A DNA stretch of 64,000 bases from Jeotgalicoccus sp036782755 (GTDB taxonomy: Bacteria > Bacillota > Bacilli > Staphylococcales > Salinicoccaceae): NCBI GenBank assembly GCA_036782755.1, contig DAIPYL010000002.1:1-64000 (forward strand), given 5' to 3'. The notes under the pieces were generated by a model. It ran no database searches. It saw only the letters and a program-made list of their open reading frames with translations, and was not told the origin of the DNA. Of the stretch, positions 34,639 to 43,565 are shown one piece after another. Both the position numbers and the translations under genes were made by a program. The stretch's first letter is position 1, and the number at the start of each line of letters is the position of its first letter.

Positions 34639-35574
34639 ATGACAAAAATTATCTTTATGGGTACTCCGGATTTTTCAGTACCGATATTAAAAGAACTTCA
34701 TAAAGAATACGGAGTCGATCTGGTAATATCACAGCCGGCCCGTCCTGCCGGACGTAAAAAGGTTATGACAGATCCGCCGGTGGCAGTTGCAGCAAAACTG
34801 CTCGGCATCGAACTGTACCAGCCGGAAACGATGAAATCCGCCGAAGCATTTGAAATCGTTTCTGATCTTAATCCGGATTTAATTATTACAGCTGCTTTCG
34901 GCCAGCTGCTGCCGGAAAGTATTTTAGATATTCCGGTACTCGGTTCGCTGAACGTTCATGCATCACTGCTGCCGAAACACCGCGGCGGTGCACCGATTCA
35001 CCGTGCGCTTATAAACGGCGACGATAAAACAGGTGTGACGATTATGTATATGGCGAAAAAACTGGATGCAGGGGATATTATTGCCGCGCGCAGCATTAAC
35101 ATTGAAGACAGTGACAACACTGGCATTCTGTTCGATAAATTGAGCAGAGTCGGTGCGTCACTCTTAATGGATACACTGCCGTCGGTAATAGACGGTACAA
35201 ACGAGCGTACGCCGCAAAATGACAGCGAAGCGACGTTCAGCCCGAATATTTTAAAAAGTGACGAAGTAATCAGCTTTAACAAACCGGCGCGCGTTGTATT
35301 TAATCACATCCGCGGACTTACGCCGTGGCCGGTCGGTCATACGATGCTTGGGGACAAGCGCCTGAAAATATTTGCAGCGGAACTTACAGAAGGCACCGCA
35401 CAAAAAGAACCGGGAACAATTACAGGGAAAAGTGAGAACGGCTTCTTAGTCGCGGCAGCTGACGGACTCGTTAATATTACGGAAGTTCAGCTGGCAGGCA
35501 GGAAGAAAAATAATGCGCTTGATTTTATTAACAATAACAGTGATTTAATCGGCACGAAACTGGGTGAGGACTAA
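34639..35574 (+). CDS. fmt: Methionyl-tRNA formyltransferase
   Basis: Formylates initiator Met-tRNA using 10-formyl-THF. The signature IIFMGTPDFSVPIL opens the protein, and NVHASLLPKHRGGAPIHRAL (about 108) holds the catalytic Asn and His. ATG 34639 is used because AGGAG stands 7 nt before it; an in-frame ATG at 34600 lies inside priA. 311 residues is normal. Overlaps rsmB by one nt. The peptide deformylase gene usually found before it is not present here. Confidence 0.97.
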   Translation: MTKIIFMGTPDFSVPILKELHKEYGVDLVISQPARPAGRKKVMTDPPVAVAAKLLGIELYQPETMKSAEAFEIVSDLNPDLIITAAFGQLLPESILDIPVLGSLNVHASLLPKHRGGAPIHRALINGDDKTGVTIMYMAKKLDAGDIIAARSINIEDSDNTGILFDKLSRVGASLLMDTLPSVIDGTNERTPQNDSEATFSPNILKSDEVISFNKPARVVFNHIRGLTPWPVGHTMLGDKRLKIFAAELTEGTAQKEPGTITGKSENGFLVAAADGLVNITEVQLAGRKKNNALDFINNNSDLIGTKLGED

Positions 35575-36896
35575 TGACAGTCAGAGCATTGGCATTGGAA
35601 TTATATGAAGAAGTAATCGATAACAAAGCATACAGCAATATCGTTCTGAACGATGCCTTGCGTTTTGAAGAACTTAATCCGCAGGATAAAGGACTGCTGA
35701 CAGAAATATTGTACGGTACACTTCAGCATAAGCTGACACTTGAGTATTACGTCAGACCGTTTATTAAAACGAAACTGCGCCGCTGGCAGCGTTACCTGCT
35801 CTTAATATCTGTTTATCAGCTGGAATATCTTGACCGTGTACCGGATTATGCAGTAATCAATGATGCAGTTGAAATCGCCAAAGAACGCGGCGGTCTGCAG
35901 GCAGGAAAACAAATCAACGGCATTCTCCGCGCGTATTTACGCGGTGAGCGCCCCGATATCGACGGCATTAAAAATGATGCGGCACGCCTGTCGCTGAAAT
36001 ACAGCATGCCGAAATGGCTTGTCAAGCACTGGTTTAAACATTACAGCACGGAAGAAACAGAGCGTATTATTTCATCACTGAATGAAAAACCGCAAATGTA
36101 TCTCCGCGTAAACAAAAAGCTCGTGGACAGAAGCAATTTAATAGAAATGCTGCTGGATGAAGGGTATGACGTCAGAGCATCAGATCTGCATCCCGATGCG
36201 ATAGAATTCAACGGTCAGAATATTACACACAGCCAAAGTTATAAAGACGGTTTCTTCGCGATTCAGGATGTTTCTTCAATGTTTGTCAATCTTGCACTGA
36301 ATCCGGCAGGCGAAGATGATATTCTTGATGCATGCAGTGCGCCCGGCGGTAAAGGTCTGCACGCACTCGAATCGATGGACGGGGGTACTGTATCACTTGG
36401 TGATGTTCACGAACATAAAATCACGCTGATCGATAATGAAGCAGCGCGTCTGAAGCATTCGAACTACGAAGCATTCGTTGCGGATGCGGCGGAATATGAC
36501 TACGGCCGTCAGTTTGACCGTATAATCGTTGACGCGCCATGCTCAGGTCTCGGTGTTGTAAAACGCAAACCTGAAATTAAATATGAGCGTAATGAAGAGG
36601 ATATTAACGAATTAGTTGAACTGCAGCTTGAAATTTTAGATAATGTTAAAAAGTATCTGAAGCCGGGCGGGGTATTAATTTACTCTACCTGTACAATTCA
36701 TCAGCTGGAAAATGAAAATGTTGCGTATACTTTTAAGAAGACTCACGATGACATTGAATTTGATGATTTCAGCATTCCGGCATTTAACTTTACGGGGCCA
36801 TACAGACAAATCCTTCCGTATGAACATCACACCGACGGTTTTTTCATTGCGAGATTTAAAAAGTCTGACTCTGATGCCACGGAGCAGGAGGGTTAA
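35574..36896 (+). CDS. rsmB: 16S rRNA m5C967 methyltransferase RsmB
   Basis: SAM-dependent C5-methylation of 16S rRNA. An N-terminal NusB-like RNA-binding domain (about 1-130) precedes the Rossmann methyltransferase domain with DACSAPGGKGLHAL (SAM site), VDAPCSGLG and YSTCTIHQLENE, the two catalytic cysteine motifs. 440 residues is normal. prpC starts 2 nt later, whereas rlmN lies between them in Bacillus and S. aureus. Confidence 0.96.
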   Translation: MTVRALALELYEEVIDNKAYSNIVLNDALRFEELNPQDKGLLTEILYGTLQHKLTLEYYVRPFIKTKLRRWQRYLLLISVYQLEYLDRVPDYAVINDAVEIAKERGGLQAGKQINGILRAYLRGERPDIDGIKNDAARLSLKYSMPKWLVKHWFKHYSTEETERIISSLNEKPQMYLRVNKKLVDRSNLIEMLLDEGYDVRASDLHPDAIEFNGQNITHSQSYKDGFFAIQDVSSMFVNLALNPAGEDDILDACSAPGGKGLHALESMDGGTVSLGDVHEHKITLIDNEAARLKHSNYEAFVADAAEYDYGRQFDRIIVDAPCSGLGVVKRKPEIKYERNEEDINELVELQLEILDNVKKYLKPGGVLIYSTCTIHQLENENVAYTFKKTHDDIEFDDFSIPAFNFTGPYRQILPYEHHTDGFFIARFKKSDSDATEQEG

Positions 36897-36898
36897 TT

Positions 36899-37645
36899 TT
36901 GAAAGTAACTGAAAAAAGTATCTGCGGTAACTACCGTGATACCAATGAAGATTTAACAGGACATTTTTACAACCGGACAAACCAGCCGCTGCTTTTAATT
37001 GCAGACGGTATGGGCGGTCACCAGTACGGTGAAGTTGCGAGTAAATTTGTTTACGATAAAGTAAAAGCAGCATGGGAAAACAATAACCTGTTTAACATAG
37101 ATGAAGCGGAGCGCTTTTTGCGTGACCTCGTCATGAAAACAAATCATGATCTGTACGATTACCAGGAAGAAAATCCCGAATACCGCGGCATGGGAACGAC
37201 GCTCGTACTGGCAGCAATGATCGAGTCGTCAATTATCGTCTTAAATGTCGGGGATTCACGTGCATTCGTTATGAATAACCGCAAGATTGAACAGGTCACG
37301 GAAGATCATACTTTTGTGAACGTTCTCGTGTCGAGCGGTGAAATAACGGAAGAAGAAGCGCTGACGCACCCGCGCCGTAATTTAATTACGAAAGCGATGG
37401 GAACGGAAAAAGTAATTCAGGCTGACGTATTCCGTCTCCGCGGGCGTCAGTATGATTATATCGTGCTTGCAACAGACGGTCTGACAGATGCTGTCAGAAC
37501 GGATGAAATTCATCATTTGATGTACAGCACAAAACTCACGCTGGAAGAAAAAGCGGACGAGTTGACAAAAACCGCAGAAATTAACAAGTCACGCGATAAT
37601 ATCAGTGTCGTCTTAGCCGACCTGAAAGCAGGTGGAGACACGTGA
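36899..37645 (+). CDS. prpC: PP2C-type serine/threonine phosphatase PrpC (Stp)
   Basis: Metal-dependent phosphatase that reverses PrkC phosphorylation. Motifs: ADGMGGHQYGEVAS (metal aspartate, about 37), GMGTTLVLA, NVGDSRAFV, ATDGLTDAV and the final DNISVVL. The TTG start follows GGAGGG at proper distance; 248 residues matches the family. Overlaps prkC by 4 nt, so kinase and phosphatase are made together. Confidence 0.96.
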   Translation: MKVTEKSICGNYRDTNEDLTGHFYNRTNQPLLLIADGMGGHQYGEVASKFVYDKVKAAWENNNLFNIDEAERFLRDLVMKTNHDLYDYQEENPEYRGMGTTLVLAAMIESSIIVLNVGDSRAFVMNNRKIEQVTEDHTFVNVLVSSGEITEEEALTHPRRNLITKAMGTEKVIQADVFRLRGRQYDYIVLATDGLTDAVRTDEIHHLMYSTKLTLEEKADELTKTAEINKSRDNISVVLADLKAGGDT

Positions 37646-39612
37646 TCGGTAAAGTAGTTTCTGAACGTTATCAAATCGAAAAGTATTTAGGCGGCGGAAT
37701 GAGTTCAGTTTATCTGGCAACAGATATTATTTTAAACCGCGAAGTTGTTGTGAAAATGATTAAAGCTGATCCGCTGGACAAGGAGAAATCTGTAAGACGT
37801 TTTCAGCGTGAAGTTGAAAGCACAATCCAGCTGTCTCACCCGAATATTGTCAGCGTGCTGGACGTGGATGAAACAGAAGAGTATCACATACTCGTTACAG
37901 AAGTTGTCCACGGACCGAACTTAAAAGAACACATTGTTAAAAACAGTCCGCTCGATATCGATGAAGTAATCAGCATTGCGATGATGACACTCCGCGGTAT
38001 TGAACATGCACACGACCGCGGAATCATTCACCGTGATATTAAACCGCAGAATATTCTTCTCGATACGAACGGCAGAGTGAAAATTACCGATTTCGGTATA
38101 GCGAAAGCATTGAGTGAAACACGCATGACCGAAACGAATCAGGTCATCGGTTCCGTGCAGTATATTTCTCCGGAACAGGCAAAAGGTCAAAATACAGATG
38201 AACGCACCGATATTTATTCATTTGGTATTATGCTTTTTGAATTATTAACCGGCAAGCTGCCGTACGAAGCTGAAACAGCAGTATCAGTGGCACTGAAACA
38301 TATTTCCGAACCATTTCCCGATATTTCAGAGTACCGTGATATTCCAATCGGCTTAAAAAATATTGTGATGAAATGTACGGAAAAAGAACCTCTTAACAGA
38401 TACAGACATGCTGACGATGTACTGTCGGCACTGGTCTATTATAAAGATATTTCAAAGCCGTATGTACCTGCAAAAAAAGAAGAGCAGGAACGGACGATGG
38501 TGACACCGATCTCGTCTGAAGAGAAACCGGAAGCAAAAGAGAAAGTGCAGGCGGCACCAGTGCCGGCACAGAAACATGAAACGTCAGAGCCCGGCGCGGA
38601 ACCAAAGAAGAAACGCCGGAAATGGCCGTGGATATTATTGCTGATTCTTTTTCTGCTCGCAGCTGCAGCATTAATTGTCTTTCTGATGTGGCCGAGACAG
38701 TCGCCGACTGTCAGCCTTGAAAATCTGCAGGATATGACGGTCGAAGAAGCCGAAGAATATCTCCTTTCGGAGGATCTTACGGCCGGAAATATATCGGAAA
38801 CATACCATGATAATTTTGAAGAAGGCAGTATTATAGAAACATCACCTGTTTCAGGTGCTGAAGTGGAGCGCGGAAGCACTGTCGACATGCTTGTCAGTCT
38901 CGGTGAGGAACCGTACACGATAGAGGATCACACCGGTCAGGTGTACGAAGAGGCTGAAGCAGATCTTAAAGCTGCAGGATTTAACGATATCAACAGAGAA
39001 GGACAATACAGCGATCAGCCGGCAGGGACTATTCTCGAACAGGATATAACCGCAGGTGAAGAAATATATCCTGAAGATGCATCGATTACATTTACAGTGT
39101 CGGACGGTGTTGAACCGATTCCGATTACAAACTATACGGGCACATCTCTCGAGGCTGCAAGAGCAGAACTTGAGAGCCAGGGCTTTATCGTTAATGTAAC
39201 GACGGAAGTCTACAGCAATGAAGTGCCGGAAGGCGCCATCGTGTCGCAGGATCCAAGCTACGGTGATTTCCTGCCGGGATCTCAAATTAACGTCATCGTC
39301 TCGCTCGGTGAAGAACCGCCGAGTGAAACAACATATCAGATTTCGCTGAATATACCTTATCCTGAAGAAGAAAACAGTAAGTCTTCGAAGGATGAGGATA
39401 AAAAAGATTCAAAAGCTGAACCGGAACCGGTTGAAGCAGAAATCTTTATCGAAGATAAGGATAATGATATAAAACAGGTCTCAGAAACGATTGAAATTAC
39501 CGAAGATACCAATCACACGATTTCACTGATTCTCATAGAAGGAGAGTCGGGGCAGTACCGCGTAGAGGTTGACGGAGAACAAGTAATAAGCGAAACTGTA
39601 GATAATGATTAA
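37642..39612 (+). CDS. prkC: PASTA-domain serine/threonine kinase PrkC (PknB/Stk1)
   Basis: Membrane receptor kinase sensing muropeptides or lipid II and controlling wall metabolism and translation. Kinase domain: GGGMSSVY loop, Lys38, HRDIKPQN with catalytic Asp132, Asp150-Phe-Gly. One membrane helix lies at about 328-350, three extracellular PASTA repeats run to about residue 558, and a C-terminal Ser/Lys/Glu-rich linker leads to an Ig-like end domain as in S. aureus PknB. GTG start within the prpC end. The next gene should be rsgA, but oleT intervenes. Confidence 0.97.
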   Translation: MIGKVVSERYQIEKYLGGGMSSVYLATDIILNREVVVKMIKADPLDKEKSVRRFQREVESTIQLSHPNIVSVLDVDETEEYHILVTEVVHGPNLKEHIVKNSPLDIDEVISIAMMTLRGIEHAHDRGIIHRDIKPQNILLDTNGRVKITDFGIAKALSETRMTETNQVIGSVQYISPEQAKGQNTDERTDIYSFGIMLFELLTGKLPYEAETAVSVALKHISEPFPDISEYRDIPIGLKNIVMKCTEKEPLNRYRHADDVLSALVYYKDISKPYVPAKKEEQERTMVTPISSEEKPEAKEKVQAAPVPAQKHETSEPGAEPKKKRRKWPWILLLILFLLAAAALIVFLMWPRQSPTVSLENLQDMTVEEAEEYLLSEDLTAGNISETYHDNFEEGSIIETSPVSGAEVERGSTVDMLVSLGEEPYTIEDHTGQVYEEAEADLKAAGFNDINREGQYSDQPAGTILEQDITAGEEIYPEDASITFTVSDGVEPIPITNYTGTSLEAARAELESQGFIVNVTTEVYSNEVPEGAIVSQDPSYGDFLPGSQINVIVSLGEEPPSETTYQISLNIPYPEEENSKSSKDEDKKDSKAEPEPVEAEIFIEDKDNDIKQVSETIEITEDTNHTISLILIEGESGQYRVEVDGEQVISETVDND

Positions 39613-39615
39613 ATA

Positions 39616-39645
39616 TTGGCATTGGCTTTACTGTTTATATATAAT
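39616..39645 (+). promoter_or_regulatory. Promoter of oleT
   Basis: TTGGCA (39616-39621), 18-bp spacer and a perfect TATAAT (39640-39645), starting right after the prkC stop. I see no terminator between prkC and this promoter, so some read-through from the kinase operon is possible. Confidence 0.7.
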
Positions 39646-39677
39646 GGTGAGGTACATTCGAATTGGAGGAATGAATT

Positions 39678-40946
39678 ATGGCATCACTTAAGAGGGATAA
39701 AGGCCTGGATAACACTTTGAAATTAATGAAACAAGGATACCTTTATACTGCGAACCAGCGTAACCGCTTAAACACTACTGTGTTTGAAACGAAAGTATTA
39801 GGCGGTAAGCCTTTCGCTGTAGTTACAGGTAAAGAAGGCGCAGAAATGTTCTACAACAACGATATCGTTCAGCGTGAAGGAATGCTGCCAAAACGTATCG
39901 TCAACACACTTTTCGGTAAAGGTGCAATCCACACTATCGATGGTAAGAAACACATCGACAGAAAAGCATTATTCATGAGCTTAATGACAGAAGGAAACCT
40001 GAACTACGTGCGTGAACTGACACGTACTTTGTGGCAGGCAAACACTCAGCGTATGGAAAGCATGGATGAGGTAAACATTTACCGCGAATCTATCGTTCTC
40101 CTTACTAAAGTAGGTACTCGCTGGGCTGGAGTGCAGGCACCTCCTGAAGAAATCGAAAGAATCGCAACTGATATGGATATCATGATTGACTCATTCAAAG
40201 GGCTTGGAGGCGTGTTCAAAGGATATAAAGAATCCAAAGCTGCCCGCCGCCGTGTAGAAGACTGGCTTGAGGAGCAGATTCTTGAAACTCGTAAAGGCAA
40301 CATTCACCCGCCTGAAGGCACAGCACTTTACGAATTCGCACATTGGGAAGACTATCTTGGAAATCCGATGGATTCAAGAAACTGTGCAATCGACTTAATG
40401 AATACATTCCGTCCATTAATTGCAATCAACAGATTCGTAGCATTCGGTCTGCTTGCTATGCATGAAAACCCAATCTCACGTGAGAAAATTAAGAGCGAGC
40501 CTGACTATGCTTATAAATTTTCACAGGAAGTCCGCCGTTACTACCCATTCGTACCGTTCTTACCTGGTAAAGCCAAGGTGGATATCGACTTCCAGGGTGT
40601 AACAATTCCTGCAGGTCACGGTCTTGCAATAGACGTATACGGAACTTTGCATGACGAAACGCTGTGGGAAGATCCAAATGAATTCCGTCCGGAAAGATTC
40701 GAAGACTGGGACGGTTCGCCGTTCGACCTTATTCCGCAGGGCGGCGGAGATTACTGGACTAATCACCGCTGTGCCGGTGAGTGGATTACAGTAATCATTA
40801 TGGAAGAAACGATGAAATACTTCGCAGAAAAAATTACTTATGATGTACCGGAACAGGACTTAACAGTCGACCTTAACAGTATCCCAGGATACGTTAAGAG
40901 CGGATTCATCATCAGCAACGTTCATGAAGTAGTAGACAGAAAATAA
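39678..40946 (+). CDS. oleT: Fatty acid decarboxylase/peroxygenase P450, OleT-like (CYP152)
   Basis: Hydrogen-peroxide-driven cytochrome P450 that converts free fatty acids to terminal alkenes and CO2, with some hydroxylation. It aligns from memory without gaps to the 422-residue OleT(JE). Key positions coincide: Phe79, His85 (Gln in the hydroxylating relative CYP152A1), Arg245 for carboxylate binding, and heme ligand Cys365 in NHRCAGEW. CYP152 enzymes lack the usual acid-alcohol pair, as here. There is no signal peptide, so it is cytosolic. It has its own strong promoter, GGAGG ribosome site and bidirectional terminator, splitting prkC from rsgA. Family is certain; decarboxylase preference is strongly supported by His85. 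Confidence 0.96.
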   Translation: MASLKRDKGLDNTLKLMKQGYLYTANQRNRLNTTVFETKVLGGKPFAVVTGKEGAEMFYNNDIVQREGMLPKRIVNTLFGKGAIHTIDGKKHIDRKALFMSLMTEGNLNYVRELTRTLWQANTQRMESMDEVNIYRESIVLLTKVGTRWAGVQAPPEEIERIATDMDIMIDSFKGLGGVFKGYKESKAARRRVEDWLEEQILETRKGNIHPPEGTALYEFAHWEDYLGNPMDSRNCAIDLMNTFRPLIAINRFVAFGLLAMHENPISREKIKSEPDYAYKFSQEVRRYYPFVPFLPGKAKVDIDFQGVTIPAGHGLAIDVYGTLHDETLWEDPNEFRPERFEDWDGSPFDLIPQGGGDYWTNHRCAGEWITVIIMEETMKYFAEKITYDVPEQDLTVDLNSIPGYVKSGFIISNVHEVVDRK

Positions 40947-40956
40947 TTGTTTAAAT

Positions 40957-40996
40957 AAAAACACACTTGACTCCCAGGGGGTCAAGTGTGTTTTTT
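40957..40996. terminator. Bidirectional terminator between oleT and the rhodanese gene
   Basis: AAAAACACACTTGAC and GTCAAGTGTGTTTTT form a 15-bp perfect stem with A and T runs on both sides, so it can stop transcripts from either direction. Confidence 0.9.
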
Positions 40997-41029
40997 ATCG
41001 AAGCAGCTGATGCTGCGCGTTCATTTTAA

Positions 41030-41332
41030 TTAGTGAATATAATTTCTCGGACCTGTGTATTCCATCATGCCGCCTTCGACATTATGAGCGTCATAGCCGT
41101 ACGCCTGCATGTATTCCTGCACGCGTTTGGAACGTCCGCCGGCTTTGCAGACGAGGTAATAGCTTTTATCTTTATCGAGAGAAAAGTCATCCAGATTAAA
41201 CGTGCTCATCGGATAGTGCACTGCTCCGGGCAGAAATCCTGATAATTCGAGCTCATCAGCTTCCCGGACGTCGATAATTACGCTGTTATCATCTTTTTGA
41301 ACTGTATCGATTTGTGAAATATTTATATCCAT
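41030..41332 (-). CDS. Single-domain rhodanese-like protein
   Basis: A 100-residue cytosolic rhodanese domain, a candidate sulfurtransferase or persulfide carrier. The active loop has the catalytic cysteine in LVCKAGGRSKRV (CKAGGR, about 67-72), and the domain contains VIIDVREADELELSGFLPGA. ATG 41332 follows GGAGG; a TTG five codons upstream overlaps that ribosome site and was not used. Convergent with oleT and divergent from rsgA. No partner gene indicates its sulfur donor or acceptor, and a functional tie to oleT is only positional. Confidence 0.9.
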   Translation of the reverse strand: MDINISQIDTVQKDDNSVIIDVREADELELSGFLPGAVHYPMSTFNLDDFSLDKDKSYYLVCKAGGRSKRVQEYMQAYGYDAHNVEGGMMEYTGPRNYIH

Positions 41333-41387
41333 TTTTATGTCCTCCAAAGTTAATTTTACAAATTCAATATTATCACAGTTAAATTGT

Positions 41388-41396
41388 TGTTATAAT
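41388..41396 (+). promoter_or_regulatory. Extended -10 promoter of rsgA
   Basis: TGTTATAAT gives a perfect -10 with an upstream TGN element; no good -35 is visible. It lies about 33 nt before rsgA. Confidence 0.5.
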
Positions 41397-41428
41397 AAAA
41401 TAGTATTTAAATTAACCCGAGGTGTTAT

Positions 41429-42289
41429 ATGCAGACAGGAAAAATTATTAAAGCACTGAGCGGCTTTTACTATGTAGAATCAGATAATAAAGTGTACGAG
41501 ACACGTGCACGGGGCCGTTTCAGAAAAACGGCGGAAAGTCCGCTTGTCGGCGATTATGTTGAATTCCAGATAGAAAACGTTGATGAAGGCTATATTACAG
41601 CAATCCTTCCGCGTAAAAACTCGCTGATCAGACCGCCGGTTGCCAATATTGACCAGCTGCTCTTAACGGCGAGTTTAAAATCTCCGGACTTCAGTTTTTA
41701 TCTGCTGGACCGCTTTATTGCGTACAGCGAAGCGAATGATATTAATCCGGTTATTATCGTAACTAAAAATGATTTAAATGATGACGAATCACTGATTGAA
41801 GAAATTAAAGCAGTATACGGGCGGATGTATGAAGTGCATTTTACCGATAAAGCTCATATTAATACAGACCTGGCAGATGTTTTTAATGAGAAAACGAGCG
41901 TTCTTGCAGGACAGTCTGGAGCAGGGAAGTCAACACTCTTAAACACTCTGCTGCCTCATCTGGATTTAAAGACAGATGAGATTTCGAATGCGCTGAACCG
42001 CGGTAAGCATACGACACGCCACGTTGAACTGATCAGTATTGACGGCGGATTCATTGCCGATACTCCGGGATTTGCAACAATCGACTTTTTAAATATCGAT
42101 AAGTATAATATTAAATTCTGCTTTGTCGATTTTAACGATTACTACTGCAAGTTCAGGGAATGCCTGCATATTAACGAACCGAAGTGCGGCGTTAAAGCTG
42201 CTGTTGAATCGGGAGAGCTTGCGCAGTCACGTTACGACAGCTATGTAAAAATATATAACGAAATTGATAACAGAAAAGAGAGGTATTAG
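41429..42289 (+). CDS. rsgA: Ribosome small subunit-dependent GTPase RsgA (CpgA)
   Basis: Circularly permuted GTPase that assists late 30S maturation; substrate of PrkC in Bacillus. Order: OB fold (1-65), G4 TKND (112-115), P-loop GQSGAGKST (161-169), G3 DTPGF, then a zinc site with CKFRECLHINEPKC. 286 residues (S. aureus 291). It heads rsgA-rpe-thiN. Normally joined to prkC, here it has its own promoter. Confidence 0.96.
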   Translation: MQTGKIIKALSGFYYVESDNKVYETRARGRFRKTAESPLVGDYVEFQIENVDEGYITAILPRKNSLIRPPVANIDQLLLTASLKSPDFSFYLLDRFIAYSEANDINPVIIVTKNDLNDDESLIEEIKAVYGRMYEVHFTDKAHINTDLADVFNEKTSVLAGQSGAGKSTLLNTLLPHLDLKTDEISNALNRGKHTTRHVELISIDGGFIADTPGFATIDFLNIDKYNIKFCFVDFNDYYCKFRECLHINEPKCGVKAAVESGELAQSRYDSYVKIYNEIDNRKERY

Positions 42290-42291
42290 AT

Positions 42292-42936
42292 ATGGTTAAA
42301 GTTTTACCATCATTACTCGCAGGTGATTTTTCAAAACTTGGTGCGGATATTAAAGAAATGGAAGCAGCAGGCGCGGATATTTTTCATCTGGATATAATGG
42401 ATGGCCAGTTTGTACCGAATATTTCATACGGAATTCCCGTATGTGAAGCAATTGCGAAAGAAGCGACGATTCCTCTTGATGTTCATTTAATGACTTATGA
42501 TCCAACGCAGTTTGTCGATGATTTTAAAAATATGGGGGTCGACATGCTGTCATTCCATATCGAAGCAACACCGCATGCACACCGCGCGGTGCAGCTGATT
42601 AAAAGCAAAGGCATGAAGGCAGGTATTGCATTGAATCCGCAGACATCGGTTGAAGCAGTGCGCCATCTGTTAAACGACGTTGATTTCGTTCTTATTATGA
42701 CAGTGAATCCAGGCTTTGGCGGACAGAGCTTTATCGAAATATGTGTTGAAAAACTGGATGAACTTGTTGAGCTCAGAGAGAATTTAACGAATAAGTTTGA
42801 TATTCAGGTCGACGGCGGCATCAACGGTGAAACGGCAGAAATCGTTAAAGCACACGGTGCGAACCTGCTTGTGAGCGGTTCATACTTATTTAAAGCAGAT
42901 GACAAAGCTGCTGTAATCAGCGCTTTAAAAGGATGA
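42292..42936 (+). CDS. rpe: Ribulose-phosphate 3-epimerase
   Basis: Pentose phosphate enzyme interconverting ribulose-5-phosphate and xylulose-5-phosphate. TIM-barrel motifs: PSLLAGDFSKL, HLDIMDGQFVPNISYG (metal and catalytic Asp), DVHLM, MTVNPGFGGQ and VDGGI. 214 residues, 2 nt after rsgA. Confidence 0.97.
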   Translation: MVKVLPSLLAGDFSKLGADIKEMEAAGADIFHLDIMDGQFVPNISYGIPVCEAIAKEATIPLDVHLMTYDPTQFVDDFKNMGVDMLSFHIEATPHAHRAVQLIKSKGMKAGIALNPQTSVEAVRHLLNDVDFVLIMTVNPGFGGQSFIEICVEKLDELVELRENLTNKFDIQVDGGINGETAEIVKAHGANLLVSGSYLFKADDKAAVISALKG

Positions 42937-42940
42937 TTAT

Positions 42941-43555
42941 ATGAAACGCATGAACGTACTGCTCCGGAACATTCCGTTTACACCCGAACATGATGCACCG
43001 TGGACAGGTGTCGATGCCGGAGTGAAAGGGCTGCTTGAATCCGGCTTTAAAGTTGAAAAAGCATACGGAGACTTTGACAGCGTGTCGGCAGATGATATAA
43101 AATTATTCAGGCAAAGTTTAGCACTCGACCTTGTTCCGAGTGTTAAAAATTTTACAGACAGCGAGCTGGCATTGCTGTCGCTGGCGGAACTCGGTTACAC
43201 GGCAATTGACGTGTACGGTGCGCTCGGCGGCAGAAAAGATCACGAGCTCATGAACATCCAGCTGCTTGCACATGATGAGCTTAGAAATCTGGATATCCGT
43301 CTGTTAAATGACACAAACGAAATCACGCTGGTGATCTCAGGTGTCCATACGATTGAAGCGGATGATGCGAAGAAATATATATCATTTATTCCGCTTTACG
43401 ATGAGACGCTTGTTACCCTGAAAGGTTTTAAATATGATATACAGGATACATATCTGTATATTGGAAGAACCTTGACAGTGAGCAATGAATTTAAAGAATC
43501 GTCTGTTACAGTTGAGACAGATAAAGATATATTAATGATTAAATCAGCAGATTAG
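42941..43555 (+). CDS. thiN: Thiamine pyrophosphokinase
   Basis: Transfers pyrophosphate from ATP to thiamine. Family features: GVDAGVKGLLESG, YGDFDSV (metal-binding Asp), KNFTDSELAL and GALGGRKDHELMNI. 204 residues. The rsgA-rpe-thiN order is standard in Firmicutes. Confidence 0.93.
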   Translation: MKRMNVLLRNIPFTPEHDAPWTGVDAGVKGLLESGFKVEKAYGDFDSVSADDIKLFRQSLALDLVPSVKNFTDSELALLSLAELGYTAIDVYGALGGRKDHELMNIQLLAHDELRNLDIRLLNDTNEITLVISGVHTIEADDAKKYISFIPLYDETLVTLKGFKYDIQDTYLYIGRTLTVSNEFKESSVTVETDKDILMIKSAD

Positions 43556-43565
43556 AGGTGAGTGA

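Noticed and set aside
41030..41332. Rhodanese as a functional partner of oleT
   Set aside because: Only adjacency supports it; opposite strands and separate promoters, and CYP152 enzymes need no sulfur carrier or redox partner.
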